NCBI GenBank assembly: GCA_004014935.1
Contig: CP025326.1
Location: 62,001 to 126,000 of the forward strand
Reading direction: 5' to 3'
Source: Saccharomycopsis malanga
Taxonomy: Eukaryota > Ascomycota > Saccharomycetes > Ascoideales > Saccharomycopsidaceae
DNA length: 64,000 bases
The notes beneath the pieces were generated by a model that made no database searches, was not told the DNA's origin, and was given only the letters and a program-made list of their open reading frames with translations. Below are positions 51,256 to 62,018 of this stretch, piece after piece (position 1 is the stretch's first letter; every line of letters starts with the position of its first letter). A program made the translations under genes and the position numbers.

Positions 51256-52548
51256 ATGAGCAATATTGCCATTGCCCAAACTTTAGCATCTATTACAGGT
51301 GGTAAAGCTAGCCGTGCAAACCGTGATAAAGACAGTTTGAACCAAACATTACGCTCAGCAGTGGAAAATCAGCCGTTATTCCAACTTTTGTCCTTGAATC
51401 AGAAAACTAACAATTTGATAAATAATAAAACTAGTTTTCTCACTTCCTCAGCAAAATGTCTTAGTCAAAAGAATTGTGAACAACATGTTTCAACTCTGAA
51501 AAATATTCCACCTCAATACTATAATAATGGTTTAGAAGGCCAAAGAATGTATGAGGATCATACAAATCAAAGAGCCAAACTTGGCTTACCAACTTCTCCC
51601 GTAGAATTTGCAAATTCCATTTGGTCTTCCAACCAGTGTGAAATGAACAATTATGTTGATCCTTCCAAAAAAATCTATGAAAATTATGAACAAGAACAGA
51701 GACTATACAGACAAGACGATATGGTTAATTGTCAAAGATGGGGTCCGTTAAGTTATGGTTGTAATATTGATCAGGATCCTAATTATCTGAGAGTTGGTTG
51801 TATTATAGATCAAAATTCTCAAGACCCCAATTTTCTAAACATTAATTCTTTTAACCGTCATAGTCACTCCATTTCTTCGAATAGTTCTGTCAACACGTCT
51901 ATTCAAGACTCTATTTTTGACATTGGTAGCCGCAGAGCAGACAGTGAACCAAACTTTGGATCAACAACTGCATCATTCTACAGTCCAGTAAATAGTGTTT
52001 TTGAATTCAATAGCCAACAATACAATACTGGCGACCAGTTCAAAATTCCTGAACAACACATGCCATCCCAACCATTACTCTCTAATTATTCAAATCCAGA
52101 AATATCTTTCACTAATTATGAATCCAAATTTTCTCTTCCACCAGGAGCAAGAACGTTTATTATACACATCTCCAACACAAATGATTTCCAACAAACCTTC
52201 ACTTCCAACATCTGGTTCTGTTCCTGTCCTGCTGTATGCGAAACATATCGGGCAGGATTCCCAGTATATTTGCTATTTAAGATCTCTAATCTGCTGAGAT
52301 TCAATGCCTTGGCTGCTATAAGAAACGAATGTACCGCTTCATCTTTTTGGCCAAACAGATCCATAGCTTTTACCGTCAACTTTGTATTTACAAATGACAT
52401 AGACTTGAACCATTTACTTGCGCCAAACCAAAGCGAGTTGATCCCTATCAACATATTGCCCCATGGATCACAAGTGCCTTTCGTAACTGCCCTGGCGGTG
52501 GTAGACATTTTCCAATCTGTAAAAAACCATTCAAATCTTTTGCCTTGA
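51256..52548 (+). CDS. PHO92: YTH-domain protein (Pho92/Mrb1-like), divergent
   Basis: A 430-residue protein with a long Asn/Ser/Gln-rich disordered N-terminus (1-295) and a C-terminal YTH domain (about 299-428). YTH domains bind N6-methyladenosine in mRNA. The alignment I can make by eye starts ARTFIIHISNTNDFQQTFTSNIW (family ARFFVIKS...NGIW). It continues PVYLLFKISNLLRFNALAAI (family VFLFFSVNGSGRFCGVAEM) and SSFWPNRSIAFTVNFVFTND (family SIWEDEQKYGKAFKVRWVIVRD). The end is HGSQVPFVTALAVVDIF (family SRDTQEIP...IINLF). Two of the three cage aromatics (both Trp) are present. The third, in a loop that is shorter here, and the GNKRL and SRDTQ motifs are not. It may be a fast-evolving m6A reader or have changed its ligand. 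Confidence 0.75.
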   Translation: MSNIAIAQTLASITGGKASRANRDKDSLNQTLRSAVENQPLFQLLSLNQKTNNLINNKTSFLTSSAKCLSQKNCEQHVSTLKNIPPQYYNNGLEGQRMYEDHTNQRAKLGLPTSPVEFANSIWSSNQCEMNNYVDPSKKIYENYEQEQRLYRQDDMVNCQRWGPLSYGCNIDQDPNYLRVGCIIDQNSQDPNFLNINSFNRHSHSISSNSSVNTSIQDSIFDIGSRRADSEPNFGSTTASFYSPVNSVFEFNSQQYNTGDQFKIPEQHMPSQPLLSNYSNPEISFTNYESKFSLPPGARTFIIHISNTNDFQQTFTSNIWFCSCPAVCETYRAGFPVYLLFKISNLLRFNALAAIRNECTASSFWPNRSIAFTVNFVFTNDIDLNHLLAPNQSELIPINILPHGSQVPFVTALAVVDIFQSVKNHSNLLP

Positions 52549-53832
52549 TTATCCTTATAATCGAACATAATTATAATATAAATCTACTTTATTTGACTGT
52601 GGCTTGTGTTTGCTGTCATTCTCTTTTTTAATTCTATCTTTTTGTTGTCCTGCCTTACTTTTTATCTTTTCTAATTTTACCAATTTTGTTCGTTATTTCT
52701 CTATTTATTTTTTTTGTTTTTATTTATTCATTCTTTTTGCTTATAATTTTGCAAGTCTTATTCCATTTAATTTTCTGCTTTGTTTGATAATTTGTCTTAC
52801 CTTATACCTTTAGTAAAAAAGTTTTATGTTATATTGTTCATTACTTATAATTATAAACGCTAATTTTCCCAAATGGCGGCCAATTATTGTTCCTTAGATC
52901 TTAGTGTTGATACAAATCTCTTTTCCATTTCAGTTAATATCAATCCTTTTTTTTATACTCAGAAACAACAACTTTGTATACTCAACCTTCTAATAAATTA
53001 GCAATTAAAAGCAATGCTTTAGAAAGGTTCTGGAGCTTGATATTTGCCCTGCAAGGCTAGGAGGTGAATATTCAGCAATAAGTGCATGATGATGGCTTGA
53101 ATACATCTTTTACACTCAACAGCTAGCCTTTTAAAAGATATGAAACTTGAAATGATAATAATAATATCTTATAAAGATAATAATCTTATATTTGGAGGCT
53201 AGTACATATCAGTTCCGTACGCGCTATATAATATCTTATAAAGAGCAATAAATAAGTTGCCCTTTATAGGGAAACACTTATTTAAAATAGAAATAAAAAT
53301 CATCAAAATTAGTTTGATTTTGTATTGCTTAGCAAACATAAGCGCTTCTTGTTGAGCAGCATTTTCAAAGAGGAAAGATATTTTATAGTTGATATAGTTT
53401 TGGAACAGTAATAACACCTGGGATCCAGTACTACAGACGATGTGATACTCAAATTATTTAATTTAACAGTTTCTATTGTTTGAATTTATCATTTTTAATC
53501 AACCATAGGAAAGTACAACTTGAATAGATTAACAATAAATAATAAGAATAAGAATACTACTTGAGGAAAACAGAGGATTAATGGATTTCTTCTACGTTAC
53601 AACCCCAAAAATACCAATGATACCAATAACAATTATTGTTCTTCTCGAATAGTTGGAATATACATCGATATTTATGTAAATACTTGAAATATTAAATAGT
53701 GGATAGATGCCTAACAGGTTATACGGCACGGAACACATTCTCGACAAACCATGTGACCTTAAGTAAATGATAACTGTCAAGATGAACAACTAGATGATGT
53801 GAAGAGGACGAAGATGAAGATATACAACAGCT
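52549..53832. other. YTH-APM4 spacer with a family A/B 3' end
   Basis: T-rich 3' flank of the YTH gene, then AT-rich spacer. A minus-strand 3' end lies at about 53150-53228 (TAGCGCGTACGGAACTGATA, TGTACTAGCCTCCAAATATA, ATTATT tail). Nothing else was recognised. Confidence 0.55.
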
Positions 53833-55356
53833 ATGATCACGGCATTTTTTATATTCAATCGGAAAGGCGATGTGTTGATATCGAAGCTTATGCGGGATAA
53901 TATCCGGCGGAACATATCGGATGTGTTTCGTATTCAGGTTATTAGTAGCAGCGAGGTGCGGTCGCCGGTTCTTACGTTAGGTTCTACGACATTTCTCCAT
54001 GTACGGTTTGATGGGTTATGGTTTGTTGTGGTTTGTCGGTCGAACCAGGATGCTGCGGTGATATTTGAGTTTATATACAAGTTGAAGCAATTGTTGGAAC
54101 TGTCGTTGTGTAGTAATAGAAAAGGAAGTGTATCAGGTGTGGATCTGGCAAGTGGCAGCGATATCACCAAGAATGTAAATGCTTATATCAATTCAGGAAG
54201 CAGTTCTCTCACAGAGGATGATATCATAAACAATTTTACCATGGTGTATGAGATAATCGATCAAGTTTTAGAGTTTGGATATCCCCAGAATATGGAATTA
54301 GGTGTGCTCCAGCCATTCTTATCCTCTCCTGTTCCTAGTTCTGCTCCTTCGTCGTCCAGTTCCTTGATGAACAAAGTGGCCAATGGAAACAGCAATAGTC
54401 TTGTAAACATACTCAGAAGCCCTGATATCAATAACATTGAGCTGCCTTCCATTGGAGGAGATGTTGGCTGGAGACGCGAGGGTATCAAATACCGTAAGAA
54501 CCAGATCTTTTTAGTTGTTCATGAAAACTTGAATGTCCTCATGACTGCCAATGGAACCATTCTAAAATCGTATATTGATGGCCGTATAGAAATGAAAACC
54601 AAGTTGACTGGCATGCCTGTCTGCCAATTTGGTCTAAATGATAGTGTAGTGGTGAATGAAACCGAAGGCCGCAACTTTCTTGAAAAATACGACGTTAAAA
54701 ATGCTAAAGCAATTCCTCAGGCTGCTGCTGGTGCTGTGGTTCTTGAGGATTGCAAATTCCATCAATGTGTTGAATTAGACAAGTTTGATTCCGAACGTTT
54801 GATTCATTTTATTCCTCCTGATGGCGAGTTTGAATTGATGAAATACAGAGCCACTGATAATATCAATTTACCATTTGTAGTTTCCCCCAAAGTGCAGGAC
54901 GCTGGAAAAAGTTTGATGAACTTCAATATCTCGGTAAGGTCGTTGTTTCCTCCAAAACTTCTGGCGACAAACGTGGTAGTCAGAATCCCCGTGCCTCCTG
55001 GTTCAATAAAAGCAAACTTAGAAGCTACCAGCGGAAAGGCAAAGTTTTCTACCGAAGAATCCGCCATTTTCTGGAAATTCAACAAATTTGTAGGCCAATC
55101 TGAAGCTACTTTACAAGGGTTTGTCAATATAATACCAAACGATAAAATTTTGTCCCCTACATTGGATGTAAAATCTCCTACTATAGCTCAAATCGGCTGG
55201 TCTCGTCCTCCTATCATCTTGAACTTTAACTTGGAAATGTTCTCCTGCTCCGGTTTGGTCGTGCGCTACTTGAAGATTGTAGAAAAGTCAAACTATTCAA
55301 CTGTCAAATGGGTACGCTACATCACCAACGCCGGCAGTTTTGAGGTTAGATATTAG
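53833..55356 (+). CDS. APM4: AP-2 adaptor mu subunit Apm4
   Basis: Medium subunit of the AP-2 clathrin adaptor for endocytic cargo. The 507-residue protein has an N-terminal longin domain (about 1-140: MITAFFIFNRKGDVLISKLM, FRIQVISSSEVRSPVLTLGS, FEFIYKLKQLL, MVYEIIDQVLEFGYPQNME). A linker of about 60 residues rich in Ser and Pro follows. The mu homology domain is at about 208-507: WRREGIKYRKNQIFLVVHENLNVLM, VVVRIPVPPG, then NLEMFSCSGLVVRYLKIVEKSNYSTVKWVRYIT and the terminal AGSFEVRY. EVRSPV in the longin domain points to AP-2 rather than AP-1 or AP-3. It is a single exon. Confidence 0.94.
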   Translation: MITAFFIFNRKGDVLISKLMRDNIRRNISDVFRIQVISSSEVRSPVLTLGSTTFLHVRFDGLWFVVVCRSNQDAAVIFEFIYKLKQLLELSLCSNRKGSVSGVDLASGSDITKNVNAYINSGSSSLTEDDIINNFTMVYEIIDQVLEFGYPQNMELGVLQPFLSSPVPSSAPSSSSSLMNKVANGNSNSLVNILRSPDINNIELPSIGGDVGWRREGIKYRKNQIFLVVHENLNVLMTANGTILKSYIDGRIEMKTKLTGMPVCQFGLNDSVVVNETEGRNFLEKYDVKNAKAIPQAAAGAVVLEDCKFHQCVELDKFDSERLIHFIPPDGEFELMKYRATDNINLPFVVSPKVQDAGKSLMNFNISVRSLFPPKLLATNVVVRIPVPPGSIKANLEATSGKAKFSTEESAIFWKFNKFVGQSEATLQGFVNIIPNDKILSPTLDVKSPTIAQIGWSRPPIILNFNLEMFSCSGLVVRYLKIVEKSNYSTVKWVRYITNAGSFEVRY

Positions 55357-55404
55357 TATTCACTGATATTGGGAGATGGTAATATTCATTCTTGAATTGG
55401 TGGT

Positions 55405-55494
55405 TTTCCCCCTGGTTTTTGCAAAGTCCCTTTAGACATAGTGCGTCTATACGAAACTGATACTTACTGGGCTTGAAATATAAGATATTATTCA
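55405..55494 (+). repeat. Family A/B shared 3' end fragment
   Basis: TTTTTGCAAAGTCCCTTTAG, TCTATACGAAACTGATACTT and TACTGGGCTTGAAATATAAG, then ATATTATT. A family B copy starts immediately after its tail. Confidence 0.7.
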
Positions 55495-55504
55495 ATATGC
55501 ATTA

Positions 55505-56386
55505 CTATTGCCTGGTGGCCAAGTTGGTTGAGGCATATGCCACAAAAAATATTGCGGAAAATAGTGTGGCGTTCCTCACTTTGGTTCTTGATACTCAATT
55601 CGCGCTCTAGACGTTTTGGAGTAATTATCAAACATTTCGTTGAACTAAATCAGTGCTATCCAGGTTCTTTCGATCTGAAAAAACGTACCCCAGCATTTTA
55701 AATTTTTTTCGCTATATTATAGTACTATTTATAACAACAAGAATCCAAGTTTTGAATCAATATATGATTTAACGGAAAATTGTCAATTTTATCCAAAACT
55801 TGATTTTTCTAAGTCATTCTGAGAAGTCTATACAACAAATCAAATTGTACAAAAGTTATATTTCTATACTCTGTAAAGCCTAGTGTTTTATACTATGTAC
55901 TTTGTTTTGGAATTTGGCTTTTATAAATATAGTGAGAAAGTATCACTTTGTCGAAAATATTTCAAACTTTGTTAAAATCTGTGTTTCATACCTCTCAAAG
56001 AAACTTTTTTTATTTCTTAAGGTTATTCCACACCGCTTGATTGAATAAACTTTTATTTATGCTTCCTTCAACATTTTGATGAGGTTTTACTTCCAAGAAA
56101 CGCGTGTCTCAAAAGCTAAAAAATATGTTGTTTTTACACGTTCTCAGAGGAAACAGTATTTGATAATAATTATAACATATGGCCAAACTAACATATATCA
56201 AGCAGGATACATCGAGTATTCTATGGAGATCAGTAAAGCGTGGCCAATGACCTCACCCTTGAGTCGATTACGATCAAGAGGACAAGGTTAAAATTTACAA
56301 AGTCCTTTTATACATAGGGCGTATATAAGAAACTAATATGTACTGGGCTCGAATTATAAGATATTATTATTCTTATTATTATTAAC
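55505..56386 (+). repeat. Family B element, about 0.88 kb
   Basis: TRNA-like module TTACTATTGCCTGGTGGCCA and AGTTGGTTGAGGC (A-box-like), then a decayed B-box region near 55595. The body follows (AACGGAAAATTGTCAATTTT, AACTTGATTTTTCTAAGTCA, CTCTCAAAGAAACTTTT, GATGAGGTTTTACTTCCAAG, AAACGCGTGTCTCAAAAGCT). The shared 3' end has TTTACAAAGTCCTTTTATAC and GTACTGGGCTCGAATTATAA, with an ATTATTATT tail. It starts at the preceding element's tail, so its 5' end may be truncated. Confidence 0.75.
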
Positions 56387-56524
56387 CAAAGTGAAGCATT
56401 ATCAAAAATATCGAAATTATGTTAAACCCATACATGGGTATTAGCGGCTCTTTCGCCAGACTCAAGTCGATTTTGAGGCACTGGGTAAGGATTTACCAAT
56501 ATATGTGATGATCAAGGCTTATTA

Positions 56525-57920
<1,396 letters not shown>

Positions 57921-58318
57921 GGCCTTGTATTAACTGAGAATGAAAACAGCCTTCAAATAACTGGCATGAAAAATAAACAAAACATCAAAGGTATCTAGCC
58001 GAGCAGACTTTACCAGCATGTATAATACTTTAACGAATTTAAAAAAAGTATTTTATATAAACAATAGTAGCAATAGCTATGGCTAACATACTACTTTATT
58101 GAATATACTCCTTCTTGAGACCACACCCTCAGGCATGTTGGGGAATTGACCATGCACTGGAATGCAAGAATATGCAAGAAGCACGTGCAGCCAAAATGGG
58201 ATGTTTACATTATATGATATTTGTTTATGTTTTTTTAAAGGCGATGAAATGGTGTATTGACAAGACTATAGGGATTGGATTAAGATAAGCAGATAGATGT
58301 GTCTATGCCAAAGCAGCG

Positions 58319-61300
58319 ATGGAAACGAATCTGGCGAATATAAATGTTGTTGTGAGATGTCGAGGCAGAAACAGACAGGAGGTTGAGTCGCAGTCTTCGG
58401 TGATAGTTAAGATACCTGGTGGTGGTGCTGAAAGCAATGAGATCTGTATAAATACGACGAATGAGACTGGAATAGCTGCGGATATGTCGTCCAAGACGTT
58501 CACAGTGGACAAGGTGTATGGACCAGAGACAGATCAATCGCAGTTCTTCGAGGGCACGGCAGAGCCCATGTTTAAAGAGTTTTTGAAAGGATACAACTGC
58601 ACAATGTTTGCCTATGGGCAAACAGGCACGGGGAAAACGTATACTATGCATGGAGACGAAAGGATTGACGAGAATAGTGGTTCCTATAGCCCTAATGCGG
58701 GAATCATTCCGCGTATATTGTATACGTTGTTTGATACATTGAACTGTTTGCAAGGAGCGGATTTCGTGATAAAGTGCTCGTTTTTGGAGTTGTATAACGA
58801 GGAGTTGCGCGACTTGTTTGCTGCAGACGATCTGAAGAAGTTGAGGATATTTGAGCAGCAACTGAACAATTCGTACAATAATCCGGTCAATAAATGTACA
58901 ATAATGACCCAGAACTTGGAGGAGGTGGTGCTCCAGGACGCAGAACACGCCATGAAGCTACTCCAGCAGGGAATAAACAAAAGACAGGTGGCATCCACCA
59001 GAATGAATGATGTTTCCAGTAGATCCCATACGATTTTCTGTATTAATCTATTCAAACAGCACCGATCCGAGGGGAATATCCGTGAATACCGTATATCCAA
59101 GTTCAATCTTGTAGATTTGGCCGGCTCAGAGAACATTGGGCGGTCTGGGGCACTCAATCAAAGAGCTCGGGAGGCCGGCTCAATTAATCAGAGTTTATTG
59201 ACATTGGGACGTGTAATCAATGGATTGGTTGATGGAGATCAGCATATTCCGTATCGAGAGTCGAAATTGACCCGACTATTGCAAGATTCGCTAGGCGGAA
59301 AGACAAAAACAGTGTTGATCGCTAACATTTCCCCCGCCAAGATGAACTGCGAGGAAACATTGAGCACGTTGCAGTACGCCAGCAAAGCCAAGAATATCAA
59401 GAACAAGCCCCAGATAGGCACCTTGGTCAACAAAACCGTGCTTGTCAAGGAGTTGGGCCTAGAGTTGAGTAAACTCAAGGCGGACTTGAATGCCACCCGG
59501 CTGAAAAACGGTATCTACATAGAAGAGTCCAACTACCACAAGCTCCAGAATGAGATTGAGAATCTCAAAACAGAGAAAAAAGAACTCCAAGCAGAAAACG
59601 AAATGTACAAACGGCAGATCAGCTCGTCGCGTAAACAGTTGCAAGACGCCAACTTGAGTGTATCAAAGAAAAACTACGAATTGGAGAATCTCCACAAGGT
59701 CATTAGCAATTTGTATGAGAAACTCGACCGTCAGTCTGAAAACCACCAGAATCTAATTGAAAACTCGTCCAAATTCAAAACCGTTGTTGATTTGATGAAT
59801 GAAAACATTTCTTTTCTAATAAACAAAGACATGTCCTTGAAAGGAGAGTTGCAGGCCATCATCAACGAGCAGGTCAAGGAACAAAGGGAAAAGCTACGCG
59901 CTTCCTTGGACCGTATATTGTCTCTCAATGATACCCGGTTCAAGGACCAAGTTGCAGAGGTAAAGAAAAGAATTAACCAGGAGTTCAACGAGTTGCAATC
60001 TTGTACTGAAGAGTTCTCCTTGAAAGTAACTAATCTTTTTGTATCCAAACTTCCCGATGTCTGCAATCAAGTAAAGCTCGAATTGGAGAATCTACAATCA
60101 TTGTCTGGTTCTGTACATGCTGGTTTGCAAGAGTCAATGGCCGTGTTGACAAAATCGCTAGAAAGCTGCAAAAACATCGCCCATGTAGATGTAAACACTA
60201 TCAACAGCACTTTGGAGAAGGAATACAAGGAACAAATCGAAGAAGAGTTGCAAATACAGGAGTCTTCCTTAATAGAAAAAATGATTACGCTTATCCAAGA
60301 AAACACAAAGAAACAACGCCAGGAATTGGCATCCAGACTCATCAATAAAAACACTGAACTTCTAGAAACCCAGGCAGAATATGTGCTGAACTCCACAACG
60401 CAATTAAACTTGTCTGCAAAGACAGATCTCTTCAAAATCCATGACACCATCAACAGCACTTTGCAAACAAATAATACAACCTTGTCTGCCTTGTCCGAAA
60501 AGTTGTCGCGTGCCGTAGACGCAAGCAGCAATACCCAGTTGGAAGTTCAAACAGAGTTGATCAAACTCAACTCTAAATCAAGACTCAACTCGAATGAATC
60601 AGAATCTCTTGCCAGTTATGAAAATTTATTAGACAATATGAAGATAAAGGTCCTTCAGGACTACAAAACTATCAATGATGAAGCTAATGAAGCATCTACA
60701 GCAAATATCAATATTGGAAAATACTTGGAAGGAGTCAATAATGATGTACTACTTGATAACCAAGAAAACCATATGAATCTTTCATTACCAAATGATATTA
60801 ATACCATCAATAAACTCATACAAGACTTGGATCAACAACACCAGAAAATCAACGATACAAAAACATCGCCAGTTCGTAAAAGCCCTCGCCATCAAAAAGA
60901 ATCAGTTGGTAATGATGATAGTGTTCTGGTGTTTGATGCCATAATAAAAAACCGCCAAATTTACACTCCAAACAGATCACCTTCAAAACGTGTCATTTCT
61001 GCTTTGAAAAAACACTCGCTAAACTTCCAAGATGTCCTTATCCATGACGATGATGACGACGACCAAATAACGTTTGGCATTAAATCTTCTAGAGCTCCTG
61101 TTCAATCTCCTAGACCACTTCCTGATATTATTAGAAAATCTCCTAGTGCTCTCCCTGATAGTGCTAGTAAATCCCCTAGGGCACTTGCGGACATCACCGA
61201 CAAGGTGCTCAGTTCTGACGATACAAGATTTGATATTTCTAAATTCAGCAAACCCAGATCAAAATCGTTTGTCAGCCCAAAACTCATAAACAATAGTAAA

Positions 61301-61513
61301 ACCGTTCTATCTAAAAACACCCCAAAACCCAAACCCTGGGATACTTCTCTCAACAATGAAAACAGACACAGCTTAAAAAGATCAAGGACAGTTGATTCGT
61401 TCAGTACCACTAGTAGTAGAGCAAAGAACGTTGGTGCTAATACCACAAATAATAGAATAACTAAACAACGTAAGTTGAAATCAATGTTGCCGTTAAGAAA
61501 AAACTTAAGGTGA
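58319..61513 (+). CDS. CIN8/KIP1: Kinesin-5 (Cin8/Kip1/BimC family)
   Basis: Tetrameric spindle motor that slides antiparallel microtubules apart. The 1064-residue protein has an N-terminal motor at about 1-363. It carries the P-loop GQTGTGKT (100-107), switch I NDVSSRSH (230-237), switch II DLAGSE (266-271), and HIPYRESKLTRLLQDSLGGKTKT. The neck EYASKAKNIKNKP-type sequence (QYASKAKNIKNKPQIG) is typical of kinesin-5. Coiled coil follows from about 370 to 850. The loop-8 region has a modest insert (QLNNSYNNPVNK), not the large one of S. cerevisiae Cin8. The tail (about 850-1064) is basic and has many S/T-P-x-K/R-type sites, e.g. TPNRSPSKR, TSPVRKSPRHQK and SASKSPR, possible CDK targets in place of a clear BimC box. 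Cin8 and Kip1 cannot be told apart here. Confidence 0.93.
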   Translation: METNLANINVVVRCRGRNRQEVESQSSVIVKIPGGGAESNEICINTTNETGIAADMSSKTFTVDKVYGPETDQSQFFEGTAEPMFKEFLKGYNCTMFAYGQTGTGKTYTMHGDERIDENSGSYSPNAGIIPRILYTLFDTLNCLQGADFVIKCSFLELYNEELRDLFAADDLKKLRIFEQQLNNSYNNPVNKCTIMTQNLEEVVLQDAEHAMKLLQQGINKRQVASTRMNDVSSRSHTIFCINLFKQHRSEGNIREYRISKFNLVDLAGSENIGRSGALNQRAREAGSINQSLLTLGRVINGLVDGDQHIPYRESKLTRLLQDSLGGKTKTVLIANISPAKMNCEETLSTLQYASKAKNIKNKPQIGTLVNKTVLVKELGLELSKLKADLNATRLKNGIYIEESNYHKLQNEIENLKTEKKELQAENEMYKRQISSSRKQLQDANLSVSKKNYELENLHKVISNLYEKLDRQSENHQNLIENSSKFKTVVDLMNENISFLINKDMSLKGELQAIINEQVKEQREKLRASLDRILSLNDTRFKDQVAEVKKRINQEFNELQSCTEEFSLKVTNLFVSKLPDVCNQVKLELENLQSLSGSVHAGLQESMAVLTKSLESCKNIAHVDVNTINSTLEKEYKEQIEEELQIQESSLIEKMITLIQENTKKQRQELASRLINKNTELLETQAEYVLNSTTQLNLSAKTDLFKIHDTINSTLQTNNTTLSALSEKLSRAVDASSNTQLEVQTELIKLNSKSRLNSNESESLASYENLLDNMKIKVLQDYKTINDEANEASTANINIGKYLEGVNNDVLLDNQENHMNLSLPNDINTINKLIQDLDQQHQKINDTKTSPVRKSPRHQKESVGNDDSVLVFDAIIKNRQIYTPNRSPSKRVISALKKHSLNFQDVLIHDDDDDDQITFGIKSSRAPVQSPRPLPDIIRKSPSALPDSASKSPRALADITDKVLSSDDTRFDISKFSKPRSKSFVSPKLINNSKTVLSKNTPKPKPWDTSLNNENRHSLKRSRTVDSFSTTSSRAKNVGANTTNNRITKQRKLKSMLPLRKNLR

Positions 61514-61693
61514 CCTTTATATACTTTTATCTTCTTTTTTCATTCTTGTTTGTTTTACATTACATCTCATTTGATTTCCAAGTTTACATTTCTTTTCTTT
61601 TAAATGGTTTTAATTTTAATGGTTGGAAGCTTTACTTTATTTTTGTACCCTCAACACTATGCCCTGTTCTAATTTCTAATATATTACGATAAC

Positions 61694-61971
61694 AATAATC
61701 TTATATTTCGAGCCAGTTTCGTATATACGCGCCATGTTTAAATGGACTTGGCAAAGCTCAATAATGTCCTATCATTATAGTTTTCTATTTAACAAATTGG
61801 AACGTATGTACTATTGGTCTAGGTTGTCTTTCAGACAATTACATTTTCCTGTTCAAAACCGTAAAAGGCAGCGAATAAATGTATTTATATTGTGAATCGA
61901 ACCCTTGTGTTTATTATACTTTTTTCTCTTCTCCGAGAGCACTAACCGCTGAGCCATCCGGCCCAGTGACC
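61694..61971 (-). repeat. Family A SINE-like copy, full length (278 bp)
   Basis: The best complete copy. On the minus strand: GGTCACTGGGCCGGATGGCT (A-box TGGCTCAGCGG), TTAGTGCTCTCGGAGAAGAG and AACACAAGGGTTCGATTCAC (B-box). The body runs GCCTTTTACGGTTTTGAACA, GTAATTGTCTGAAAGACAAC and CTAGACCAATAGTACATACG. The 3' end has TGAGCTTTGCCAAGTCCATT, CATGGCGCGTATATACGAAA and CTGGCTCGAAATATAAGATT. It lies between the kinesin and NUP159 3' ends. Confidence 0.85.
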
Positions 61972-62018
61972 TACATGCAATCACAAACGAATTAAAACCA
62001 TGTATTCGATAAGATTAC

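Noticed and set aside
61694-61971. CRISPR-like or satellite array as the explanation for the dispersed repeats.
   Set aside because: Copies are scattered, occur on both strands, are truncated at one end only and have no regular spacing, so they are dispersed insertions.
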